This document shows, in pieces, positions 18,903-26,136 of a stretch of DNA of 29,525 bases. Position 1 is the first letter of the stretch; the number at the start of each line of letters is the position of its first letter. The DNA is from CAYVUV01 sp964455095 (GTDB lineage Bacteria; Desulfobacterota; Binatia; HRBIN30; CADEER01). A model generated the notes under the pieces. It was not told where the DNA came from, searched no databases, and saw only the letters and a list, made by a program, of their open reading frames with translations. The position numbers were made by a program, and so were the translations under genes. The stretch covers positions 1 to 29,525 of the forward strand of contig CAYVUV010000079.1 of the NCBI GenBank assembly GCA_964455095.1. Reading direction: 5' to 3'.

Positions 18903-18931
18903 ACACTAGAGACCAAGTCGCCGGCTTGCAA
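18903..18931 (-). promoter_or_regulatory. Candidate promoter for gap
   Basis: Reading on the minus strand, TTGCAA (18931-18926) and TAGTGT (18908-18903) are 17 bases apart, with 4/6 and 3/6 matches to the sigma-70 boxes. The expected leader is about 60 bases. I found no equally good promoter for the divergent esterase gene. Confidence 0.35.
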
Positions 18932-19034
18932 TGCCTGCCACCGGGCCGAGGCGGCCCGTCTTGCCCGCTGGCCGCCCGTCCGCGCGACTTCCCCCGCCGC
19001 GGCGGAAGTCTTATGGTTGCGCGCGGGAGGACGC

Positions 19035-20582
19035 ATGCGACCGACAGTCGAGATCAGCAGCGGCAGGCTACAGGGCAGCGAGGAGAGCGGGCTGCGCATC
19101 TTTCGCGGCATTCCCTATGCCGCGGCGCCGGTCGGGGCGCGGCGCTTTCTGCCGCCGCAGGCGGTCGAGCCGTGGGCGGGGGTGCGTGACGCCGAGCGTC
19201 ATGGGGCGGTGGCCGTGCAGCCGCCGGACTTCATCAGCAACCTGCTCGGGCTCGAGGCGCAGCCGATGAGCGAGGACTGCCTGTCGCTCAACGTCTGGAC
19301 GCCGGGGCTCGACGCCGCGCGGCGTCCGGTCATGGTGTGGGTCCACGGCGGCGCCTTCGCGATGGGCTCGGGCTCGCGCCAGCTCACCGACGGGGCGTCG
19401 CTGGCGCGGCGCGGCGACGTGGTCGTGGTCAGCCTCAACTACCGGCTGGGCGCGTTCGGTTTTCTCCATCTCGCGGGGCTGGGGGCCGATGCGTCGCTGG
19501 CGACGTCGAACCTCGGCCTGCTCGATCAGATCGCGGCGCTGGAATGGGTGCAGCGCGAGATCGCGGCTTGCGGCGGCGATCCCGACAACGTCACCGTATT
19601 CGGCGAGTCGGCCGGCGCCATCAGCGTCGCCATGCTGCTCGCCATGCCGCGGGCGCGCGGACTGTTCCGGCGCGCGATCCTGCAGAGTGGGTCGGCCAAT
19701 CTGGCGGCGCCGGCCGAGCGCGCGACGCGCGTGGCGCTCGAGCTCTTGCGCCACCTCGATTTGACCGCCGCCGACCTGCCGCGCCTGCGCGAGGTGCCGG
19801 CCGAGCAGCTGCTGCAGGCGCAGCTGCAGCTCATGATGGCGCCGCCGTCCGACTGCGGCGGCATGCCGTTTCTGCCGGTGATCGACGGCGACACGCTGCC
19901 GGCCGATCCGTTCGCGCTCATCGCCGCCGGCGCGGCGCGCGCGGTGGACGTGTTGGTCGGCACGACGCGCGACGAGATGAAGCTGTTCGACCTCATCGAT
20001 CCCAAGGCCGCGACCCTCGACGAGGCCGCGCTGCTGCGGCGCGCCGAGCGCATTCTGCCGGGCGTCGACGCGCGCGGCGCCTCGCTGGCGCAATGCGCCG
20101 TCGACACGTATCGAGAGGCGCGCGCGGCGCGCGGTCAGGCCGTCGACCCGCCGGTGCTGTGGTGCGCGATCGAATCGGACCGCGTGTTTCGCTACCCGGG
20201 GATGCGCCTGGCCGAGTTGCAGGTGGCGCAGCAGGCGGCGGCCTATGCCTACCTCTTCACCTGGCCGTCGCCGTTTCAGGGCGGCCGCATCGGTTCCTGC
20301 CACGCGCTCGAGATCCCGTTCGTCTTCGGCACCACCGAGAACCCGCACGTCGTGCCCTTTTCCGGCGGCGGCGCGGAGGCGCGCCGGCTCACCGAGCGGA
20401 TGCAGGACGCGTGGATCGCCTTCGCCCGCTGCGGCGACCCGCAACAGGGCGACCTGGCGAGCTGGCCGCGCTACGATCCGCCGCAGCGCGCCACCATGGT
20501 GCTCGACCGCGAGTGCGGAGCGGTGAACGCACCGTATGAAGAAGAGCGCCGGTTCTGGGAGCAGATCGCGGGGGCCCGATGA
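19035..20582 (+). CDS. Type-B carboxylesterase (PnbA-like)
   Basis: Alpha/beta hydrolase of the carboxylesterase/cholinesterase family, 515 residues. It has the family opening FRGIPYAAAPVG, EDCLSLNVWTP, the oxyanion-hole loop WVHGGAF, nucleophile S192 in FGESAGAIS, a probable acidic triad member in VGTTRDEMKLF, and H423 in CHALEIPFVFG. No signal peptide is seen from the ATG at 19035 (GGAGG five bases upstream), so it should be cytoplasmic. An in-frame extension upstream would cross the gap promoter region and is not supported. The last bases overlap the pfk start as ATGA, so the two are translated together. The natural ester substrate cannot be told. Confidence 0.94.
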   Translation: MRPTVEISSGRLQGSEESGLRIFRGIPYAAAPVGARRFLPPQAVEPWAGVRDAERHGAVAVQPPDFISNLLGLEAQPMSEDCLSLNVWTPGLDAARRPVMVWVHGGAFAMGSGSRQLTDGASLARRGDVVVVSLNYRLGAFGFLHLAGLGADASLATSNLGLLDQIAALEWVQREIAACGGDPDNVTVFGESAGAISVAMLLAMPRARGLFRRAILQSGSANLAAPAERATRVALELLRHLDLTAADLPRLREVPAEQLLQAQLQLMMAPPSDCGGMPFLPVIDGDTLPADPFALIAAGAARAVDVLVGTTRDEMKLFDLIDPKAATLDEAALLRRAERILPGVDARGASLAQCAVDTYREARAARGQAVDPPVLWCAIESDRVFRYPGMRLAELQVAQQAAAYAYLFTWPSPFQGGRIGSCHALEIPFVFGTTENPHVVPFSGGGAEARRLTERMQDAWIAFARCGDPQQGDLASWPRYDPPQRATMVLDRECGAVNAPYEEERRFWEQIAGAR

Positions 20583-21922
20583 CCGCTGACAGGCGGACGA
20601 ACGAGCTGGCGGATTGGCCCGCGCCCGCGGACCTGGTGATTCAAACGCTCGGGCCGTGCCGCTACGAGACGCCGCTCGGCGACCGTCACGAGCCGTTCGT
20701 CGACGACGCCCATCGCGTCCTGTTGTGCTCCGACATGGGCCAGCTCGACGCCTTTCTCGCCGCCGGCCAGCGCCCGCCGACGTTCGAGCCGGCGGGCCCG
20801 CGCGAGGCGATCTTTTTCGACTCCGCCCAGATCACCTGCGGCATCCTCACCTGCGGCGGGCTGTGCCCCGGCCTCAACAACGTCGTGCGCTCGATCGTGC
20901 TGCGGCTGACGTACGGGTACGGCGTGCGCGAGATCCTCGGCTTCCGCTGGGGCTATTCGGGACTCTCCTCGGACGCCACCGACCCGCCGGTGGTGCTGAC
21001 GCCGGCGATGGTCGACCACCTGCACGAGCAGGGCGGCACGCTGCTCGGTTCGTCGCGCGGGCCGCAGGACGTCGGCGACATGGTCGACACGCTGGTGCAG
21101 CGCAAGGTCAGTATCCTCTTCGTGCTCGGTGGCGACGGCGGTTTGCGCGGCGGCGCGGCGCTGAGCGAGGAAATCGCGCGGCGCGGGTTGTCGATCGGCG
21201 TCATCGGCGTGCCCAAGACGATCGACAACGACCTGCAGTGGACGGTGCGCAGCTTCGGCTTTGCCACCGCCGTCGACGCCGCCCGCACGGTGTTGCAGGC
21301 GGCGCACGTCGAGGCGCGCGCGGCCTGGAACGGTGTCGGCCTGGTCAAGCTGATGGGCCGCCATTCGGGCTTCATCGCCGCGCACGCGACGCTGGCCAGC
21401 AGCGATGTGAACTTCTGCCTGGTGCCCGAAGTGCCGTTCGCCCTCGACGGGCCGACCGGCTTCCTCACCGCGCTCGAACAGCGCCTGGAGGCCAAGCGCC
21501 ACGCCCTGATCGTGGTGGCCGAGGGGGCCGGGCAGGAGCTCTTGCGCGACCAGGGGCCGCCGGCGTGTGATGCCTCGGGCAACGTCAAGCTCAAGGACAT
21601 CGGCGTGTTCATGCGCGACCGCATCGCCGCCCATTTCGTCGGCCGCGAAACAGAGGTCACGATCCGCTACATCGACCCCAGCTACATCATCCGCAGCATG
21701 CCGGCGAACGCGCTCGACGCGCAGTACTGCCTGGTGCTCGGGCAGCACGCGGTGCACGCCGGCATGGCCGGGCGCACCAACATGGTGGTCGGGGCGTGGA
21801 ACAACCGCTTCGTCCACGTCCCCATCCCGCTCGCCGTCGCCCGCCGCCGCCAGATCGAACCGCGCGGCGAGGAGTGGCAGCGGGTGTTGGAGACGACGGG
21901 TCAGCCGGACGTGATGGGGTGA
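20579..21922 (+). CDS. ATP-dependent 6-phosphofructokinase (PfkA superfamily, plant/TP0108-like group)
   Basis: Phosphorylates fructose 6-phosphate; 447 residues, longer than the 320-residue bacterial PfkA owing to an N-terminal extension of about 80 residues before CGILTCGGLCPGLNNVVR. The phosphoryl-donor loop is GGDGG (184-188) and the catalytic segment is PKTIDND (212-218) with D216. A Gly in the first motif and a Lys in the second is the combination of the long ATP-using group; PPi-using enzymes have GGDD with PKTIDND. MGRHSGFIA (fructose 6-phosphate binding) is intact. The ATG at 20579 overlaps the esterase stop. Donor choice by motif is good but not certain, because some members use PPi. 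Confidence 0.92.
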   Translation: MTADRRTNELADWPAPADLVIQTLGPCRYETPLGDRHEPFVDDAHRVLLCSDMGQLDAFLAAGQRPPTFEPAGPREAIFFDSAQITCGILTCGGLCPGLNNVVRSIVLRLTYGYGVREILGFRWGYSGLSSDATDPPVVLTPAMVDHLHEQGGTLLGSSRGPQDVGDMVDTLVQRKVSILFVLGGDGGLRGGAALSEEIARRGLSIGVIGVPKTIDNDLQWTVRSFGFATAVDAARTVLQAAHVEARAAWNGVGLVKLMGRHSGFIAAHATLASSDVNFCLVPEVPFALDGPTGFLTALEQRLEAKRHALIVVAEGAGQELLRDQGPPACDASGNVKLKDIGVFMRDRIAAHFVGRETEVTIRYIDPSYIIRSMPANALDAQYCLVLGQHAVHAGMAGRTNMVVGAWNNRFVHVPIPLAVARRRQIEPRGEEWQRVLETTGQPDVMG

Positions 21923-21943
21923 GGGCGGCGGGGCGGCTTGGCG

Positions 21944-22127
21944 TGACCCTGAAGGGGTCAAATCCACCAGCCCAGGGCAACGCCCTGGGATACGCGGGCC
22001 GCTGAAGCAACAAGCCCTGAAGGGGCGGAACATGCGGCGAGTTCCGCTCCTTCAGGGCTTTCGGAGTAACTCCTTCGTCAACCCAGGGCGTTGCCCTGGG
22101 CTGACGAATGTGACCCCTTCGGGGTCC
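21944..22127. repeat. Nested palindromic element between convergent pfk and di-iron gene
   Basis: A symmetric element. Outer arms 21944-21960 and 22111-22127 pair at about 15 of 17 bases. Inside them are two self-complementary CCCAGGGC...GCCCTGGG hairpins (21971-21989 and 22082-22100). A central hairpin has 19-base arms (22013-22031 and 22041-22059, one mismatch) around a nine-base loop. It shares no clear sequence with the CTCTCCC repeats. It fills the gap 21923-22143, which has no gene. It could terminate transcription from both sides. Confidence 0.85.
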
Positions 22128-22143
22128 AAAGCGGTGTCGGGGC

Positions 22144-23220
22144 TCAGTTGGTGATCGGCAGCTCGTGCTTGGCTTCGAAACGGTCGCCGTGCATCATGCC
22201 GACGCGGCGGTAGCCCGCTTCGGTGCGCTCGGTGATGAGGCCGAGGCGCTTCAGGTTGGGCACCACCGTGTGCATGAAGATCTCGCTGTTGATGGCGGGC
22301 CACTCGGGCAGCGAGAGCATCATCTGCACGACGTTGTCGGGCTCGAGCCCGTACTTGGGGCCGATGACGCGCAGCATGTCGAGCTGCTGGTTGGCGTTGA
22401 GCGCCTCGAGGATGGAGAAGGCGAAGTCCTCCATCTCGTCCATCTCCTCCGGTGTCGACTGCTTGACCACCTGGCGCATCGACAGGACGCCGAAGGCGGC
22501 GTGGCGCGCTTCGTCGACCTGCACGCGGCGGATCATGTCGTGCAGCAGCGGGTTGGTGGTGGCGCGCGAGACCTGATCGAAGATGCCGACGGCCATGCCC
22601 TCGAACAGGCACTGCATGCCGAGCGTCTTGGTCTTCCAGTTCGGCGCCTTTAGCAGCATGTCGAGCAGCACCTTGAGCGTCGGATCGATCGGGTAGAGCG
22701 TGCCCATTTTGCGCTGCAGGAACTTGGCCAGCACCTCGGTGTGGCGCACCTCGTCGATCACCTGTGAGCCGGCGTAGAACTTGGCGTCCATCGTCGGGCA
22801 GGCATTGGTGAGCTGGCCGCACAGCTGCATCGCCGCCTGCTCGCCGTGCAGGAGCTGAGAGAGCAGGTGGGCGAACTCATCCCACGCCGCCGCCTGGCAG
22901 GTCTTCTCGTCGGCGCCCATCTCGGTGAGGATCGACGGCAACAGCATCGCGCCGACGCGCGGCAGGAACCACTCGTCGCGCGGAAACGGGGCGCTCCAGT
23001 CGATGTCGGTCTCGGCGTTCCACTGCCCCTTCTTGCCGCGCTCGTACAGGTTGCGCAGCTCCTCGACCTCGCTGCCGTACTCCCACGTCCAGTGCAGATC
23101 GAGCGGCACGTCGACGTCGAGCTGGGTGCGCAGGCGACTCACCTGTGCCTCGTCGACGAAGTCGATGGCGTCGAAGGCGCCGAAGGCGCGGCGGTTGTCG
23201 GAGAGAAGCTTCTCGCTCAT
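22144..23220 (-). CDS. Ferritin-like di-iron protein, probable oxygenase/oxidase of unknown substrate
   Basis: Protein of 358 residues with a complete four-helix di-iron ligand set: E127 (HGEQAA), E157 and H160 (DEVRH), E207 (FEGMA), and E237 and H240 (DEARH). This E, ExxH, E, ExxH pattern is that of ferritin-like di-iron carboxylate enzymes (ribonucleotide reductase R2, AurF-type N-oxygenases and related). No signal peptide or membrane segment is seen, so it is cytoplasmic. I cannot place it in a named family. The C-terminal 100 residues (after DFAFSILEALN) are helical and unassigned. It starts at 23220 with GGAG nine bases upstream, six bases after the tetR stop. It is therefore the second gene of a TetR-controlled operon, which suggests a role in stress or turnover of a small hydrophobic compound. 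Confidence 0.85.
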   Translation of the reverse strand: MSEKLLSDNRRAFGAFDAIDFVDEAQVSRLRTQLDVDVPLDLHWTWEYGSEVEELRNLYERGKKGQWNAETDIDWSAPFPRDEWFLPRVGAMLLPSILTEMGADEKTCQAAAWDEFAHLLSQLLHGEQAAMQLCGQLTNACPTMDAKFYAGSQVIDEVRHTEVLAKFLQRKMGTLYPIDPTLKVLLDMLLKAPNWKTKTLGMQCLFEGMAVGIFDQVSRATTNPLLHDMIRRVQVDEARHAAFGVLSMRQVVKQSTPEEMDEMEDFAFSILEALNANQQLDMLRVIGPKYGLEPDNVVQMMLSLPEWPAINSEIFMHTVVPNLKRLGLITERTEAGYRRVGMMHGDRFEAKHELPITN

Positions 23221-23226
23221 GCTCGT

Positions 23227-23880
23227 TTACTCCTTTTCGTCGGGCGCGCCGCGCACCACCAGGCCGTGGTGGAGGAGGGCGCGAATCTCGTCTTTGCGCC
23301 GCCGCACTTCGGCGGGGCTGAACACCGGCCGGCGCAGCAACTCGGCGCCGAAGTCGCCGGAGGCGAAGTGGTAGATGATCAGGCCGATCAAGCTCTGCAG
23401 CGTGTGCGGAATGCTGGCGGCGCGCAGGACGCCGCGCGCCATGCCCTCGCGCAGCAGGCTGCCGATGGCGTCGATGATGCGCGCCAGCGTCTGGTTGACC
23501 GCCTGCTCCTCGGCCGACGAGCCGGTGAGCTCGTCGTCCTCGAACAGCGAACGCAGCAACAGCCGCGAATGTGACGGCCGCGCGCCGAGAAAATCGACCA
23601 GCGTGTCGAGCCAGCGGTCGAGCCGCTCGACCGGCGTGCCGCCCGCCGCCAGCGCGCGCACGACCTCGGTCTCGATCTCGCCCAGGATGCGCTCCATCAC
23701 CGCGGCGTAGAGCTGCACCTTGGTGCGAAAGTGGTGGAATAGCGACGATTTGCCCAGGCCCACCGCGTCGGCGATCTCGCTCATGCCGACGCCGGAGAAG
23801 CCGCGTTTGGCGAAGAGATCCTCCGCGGCGTCGAGAATCTTCTCCCGCGCCGGGGCCTCAGCTGTTTGCGTGCGCACCAT
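23227..23880 (-). CDS. TetR/AcrR family transcriptional regulator
   Basis: Repressor of 217 residues. The HTH domain covers about residues 12-58: REKILDAAEDLFAKRGF, MSEIADAVGLGKSSLFHHF and the recognition-helix end RTKVQLY. The ligand-binding domain is all-helical and does not reveal its effector. ATG 23880 is chosen over an in-frame ATG at 23946. The longer version would translate through a good promoter and a palindromic operator (23886-23928), and its extra 22 residues lie ahead of the HTH. The start lacks a visible ribosome site and the predicted leader is only about 13 bases, so translation may be nearly leaderless. It is the first gene of the operon with the di-iron protein and probably represses itself. 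Confidence 0.93.
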   Translation of the reverse strand: MVRTQTAEAPAREKILDAAEDLFAKRGFSGVGMSEIADAVGLGKSSLFHHFRTKVQLYAAVMERILGEIETEVVRALAAGGTPVERLDRWLDTLVDFLGARPSHSRLLLRSLFEDDELTGSSAEEQAVNQTLARIIDAIGSLLREGMARGVLRAASIPHTLQSLIGLIIYHFASGDFGAELLRRPVFSPAEVRRRKDEIRALLHHGLVVRGAPDEKE

Positions 23881-23885
23881 TCGAC

Positions 23886-23899
23886 CGACCGATCGGTCG
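23886..23899. promoter_or_regulatory. Palindromic operator, probable TetR binding site
   Basis: CGACCGATCGGTCG is a perfect 14-base palindrome lying immediately downstream of the -10 box and covering the predicted transcription start. GACCGATCGGTC-like sites are typical of TetR-family autoregulators. A degenerate half-copy (GATCGTTCGGTC) occurs at 23909-23920 inside the promoter spacer. Confidence 0.75.
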
Positions 23900-23928
23900 A
23901 CTATTGCGGATCGTTCGGTCGGGGTCAA
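23900..23928 (-). promoter_or_regulatory. Promoter of the tetR/di-iron operon
   Basis: On the minus strand TTGACC (23928-23923) and AATAGT (23905-23900) are separated by 17 bases, matching consensus at 5/6 and 4/6. The predicted start of transcription is around 23893, inside the palindromic operator and about 13 bases from the ATG at 23880. This is the best promoter seen in the window. Confidence 0.75.
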
Positions 23929-23961
23929 GAAAGATTTCGCCGTCATGGCGTTTCCGACTGC

Positions 23962-24140
23962 GGGTTCCCTCTCCCGGATGGGAGAGGGCTAGGGTGAGGG
24001 GGATTCAATGATTCTGGTTCCGCGGCCTTCTGCTCGTCGTGTAGTCGAGTTTTCTTGTGCCGCACCGCGGGCGAATAAGGTTGGGAGAGTGTTGAATCCC
24101 CCTCACCCAACCCCCTCCCGTCCGGGAGTGGGCTCAGGGC
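23962..24140. repeat. Paired inverted repeat between tetR and the secreted-protein cluster
   Basis: Left arm about 23962-24005 and right arm about 24095-24140 are mostly reverse complements; the right arm is more degenerate. They carry the CTCTCCCGGATGGGAGAG hairpin and GGTGAGGGGGATT end also seen at 17586-17751. The 89-base core has no gene. The rest of the gap up to 24241 holds a weak promoter candidate (TTGATC at 24179 and TACCGT at 24201) and the ribosome site AGGAGGAG of the next gene. Confidence 0.8.
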
Positions 24141-24241
24141 CAGGGGGATCTTTTGCCGGTGACTACGATCCGGCGCTCTTGATCCGTCGGATGAATCGAG
24201 TACCGTAAACGCCCCGTCACATCAGACCAGGAGGAGTTGCG

Positions 24242-26083
24242 ATGGCCAACCAGTTGTGGAGTTGCTTCCTTCGGTTTAGGCGCTTCGGCGCGCTCGTCCT
24301 GGTCGTGGGACTCTGGCTGGTGTCGACGGCGGCCTCGGGTGCGGCGCAGCCCTGTACGGGCGATTGCAACGACGATCGCGATGTCACGGTCGACGAGCTC
24401 ATCACCTGCGTGAACATCGCCCTCGGCACGCAGCCGCTGACGCGCTGTTTGCCGTGCAACGCCGGCAGCGATGCCGCTGTCGACATCGTCGACCTGGTAG
24501 CGGCGGTGAATCGCTCATTGAATCAATGCCCGCCATTGAACACCGCCACCGCGACAGCGACTTCGACGACGACGCCGACGTCGACCGCTCCCCCGACGAT
24601 CACCGCCACGATCACGGCCACTGTGACTGCCACGCAGACGGCAACTCAAACGCCGACCGAGACGGTTGAACAGAACACGCGCCAACCGACCCGGACCGAC
24701 ATGCCGACCCGCACACCCCCGGACACGGAGACGGCGACGCCGACCGAATCGCCGACCGCGACGGTCACCCCGAGCGAAACCCCCGGAACTCCGGCCGGCA
24801 CCGCGTCGGCGACGATTACTGCCACGCAAGAGCCCACTGAGACGGAGACGCCAGGCACTCCGGTCGGCACCGCATCGGCCACCATCACGGCGACGGCCGC
24901 CGCCACGGAAACGCCGACAGCGGTCCACACGCCGGCGCAAACTGCGACGGCAACCGAAGGCACCCCGGCGCCGACCGCCACGACGACCCACACGGCCGAT
25001 CCGGCAGCCACGGTCACCTCGACCCCGGCGCCGACCGCGTCGCCGACCGCGACGGTGCCGTTCACCGCCTCGCTGCCGCCGACGGAGACCGAGACTCCAA
25101 CGCCGACGCAGACCGCCACACCGACCGCAACCGGCACCAGCACCGCGACGGCGACGCCGACATCGACGGCGACGCCGACCCCGACGCCGTCTCCGACCCA
25201 AACCCCCGTGCCGGCGATCGGGCTGCATACCTGCCAGGTGGGCGGTGCCAGTCAGATCGACATCAAAGGCGCGCTGCCGCTGCCGGCGCTGCCCGCCACC
25301 GGCGCGATCGAGATCGACTGCGGCAGCGTCGGTCCGAACGGCAAGGCGGCTTGCACCTGTGAAGTGCAGGCGCCGGGCTTCGCCGGCCTCAACATCGCCG
25401 GCCTGTTCTTCGCCTGCGTCAAGCCGGCGATCGCGGGCGTCTGCCCCACCGGTGAAATCGACTGCAATGGCGGCAACGTGCTCGGGCTCAACATCGCCGG
25501 CACGCGCAACATCGGCAGCTGCACCAGCCAGGCGACCTGTCTCACCGCGTGCGCCACACACTGCGGTGGCGCCGCCAACGTCTTCGACTCCGGCTGCGAG
25601 GGCTTCTGCACCGACGGCGCCATGAGCGCCTGTACCACCGACGCCGGCTGCGGCGGCCTGAGCCAGGGTTCCTGCGACGGGCCGGACGGCGTCGGTCTCG
25701 GTAACATCTGCGACTGCACCTGCCTCGACAGCGCGGTGGGCGCCGCCAGCGCGGCCGGCACCCTGCAGTGCCAGTTGGCTTTCAACCTGACCGTCGAGCC
25801 CAACCCGGGCAACGGCACGATCTGCGACGGCGCCGATGTCAGCATCAACGTCGGCGACACCTGCGCCCCGCTGAGCACGCAGTCGGCGATGTCGGTGATC
25901 AACAACGGCAACAACGGCGGCACGCAATTCCCGCCGGGCGGCGCCAGCCTCGTCGGCGCGCCGGCCGATTGCACCATGCTGGCCGCGGGAAACACCTCCG
26001 CCATCACGCTGCAGGGCGCGGCGATCTTCTACGCCTCGACCATCGGCGATCTGAATTCGCTGCTCACGGTGGACTGCCAGTGA
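24242..26083 (+). CDS. Secreted dockerin-like protein with long Thr-rich linker and 24-Cys C-terminal domain (paralogue 1)
   Basis: Protein of 613 residues, exported. Residues 1-36 are a signal peptide ending SGAAQ. Residues about 37-97 are a dockerin-like pair of calcium-loop motifs: D41-x-N43-x-D45 in a loop ending DEL, and a weaker second loop N73-x-G75-x-D77...D84. They are tied by six cysteines, with DELITCVNIALG as the core. Residues about 100-323 are a low-complexity Thr/Ala/Pro linker of the kind often glycosylated. Residues 326-613 form a globular domain of unknown family with 24 cysteines, starting IGLHTCQVGG and ending LLTVDCQ. It has no CARDB domain, unlike its two neighbours. AGGAGGAG before the ATG fixes the start. 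The next paralogue follows after 53 bases with no terminator between, so the two are probably co-transcribed. Function unknown; cell-surface or extracellular assembly is inferred from the modules. Confidence 0.88.
   Translation: MANQLWSCFLRFRRFGALVLVVGLWLVSTAASGAAQPCTGDCNDDRDVTVDELITCVNIALGTQPLTRCLPCNAGSDAAVDIVDLVAAVNRSLNQCPPLNTATATATSTTTPTSTAPPTITATITATVTATQTATQTPTETVEQNTRQPTRTDMPTRTPPDTETATPTESPTATVTPSETPGTPAGTASATITATQEPTETETPGTPVGTASATITATAAATETPTAVHTPAQTATATEGTPAPTATTTHTADPAATVTSTPAPTASPTATVPFTASLPPTETETPTPTQTATPTATGTSTATATPTSTATPTPTPSPTQTPVPAIGLHTCQVGGASQIDIKGALPLPALPATGAIEIDCGSVGPNGKAACTCEVQAPGFAGLNIAGLFFACVKPAIAGVCPTGEIDCNGGNVLGLNIAGTRNIGSCTSQATCLTACATHCGGAANVFDSGCEGFCTDGAMSACTTDAGCGGLSQGSCDGPDGVGLGNICDCTCLDSAVGAASAAGTLQCQLAFNLTVEPNPGNGTICDGADVSINVGDTCAPLSTQSAMSVINNGNNGGTQFPPGGASLVGAPADCTMLAAGNTSAITLQGAAIFYASTIGDLNSLLTVDCQ
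25217..26083 (+). repeat. Direct repeat, copy 1: DNA encoding the 24-Cys domain
   Basis: This segment is highly similar in DNA to 26896-27786. One stretch is identical over 56 bases (25391-25446 against 27070-27125). The second copy has small in-frame differences, for example about 12 extra bases before the FPPGG motif. Confidence 0.9.
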
Positions 26084-26136
26084 TGGGCGGCGACCTCGTA
26101 TCGATGACGCGTCACGTCGACGTCGGGAGAACTCGA

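Noticed and set aside
24540..25205. Regularly spaced short repeats that could suggest a CRISPR array or tandem satellite
   Set aside because: The units keep a single reading frame with Thr/Ala/Pro codons, have no constant repeat length and no unique spacers, and continue a secreted-protein gene.
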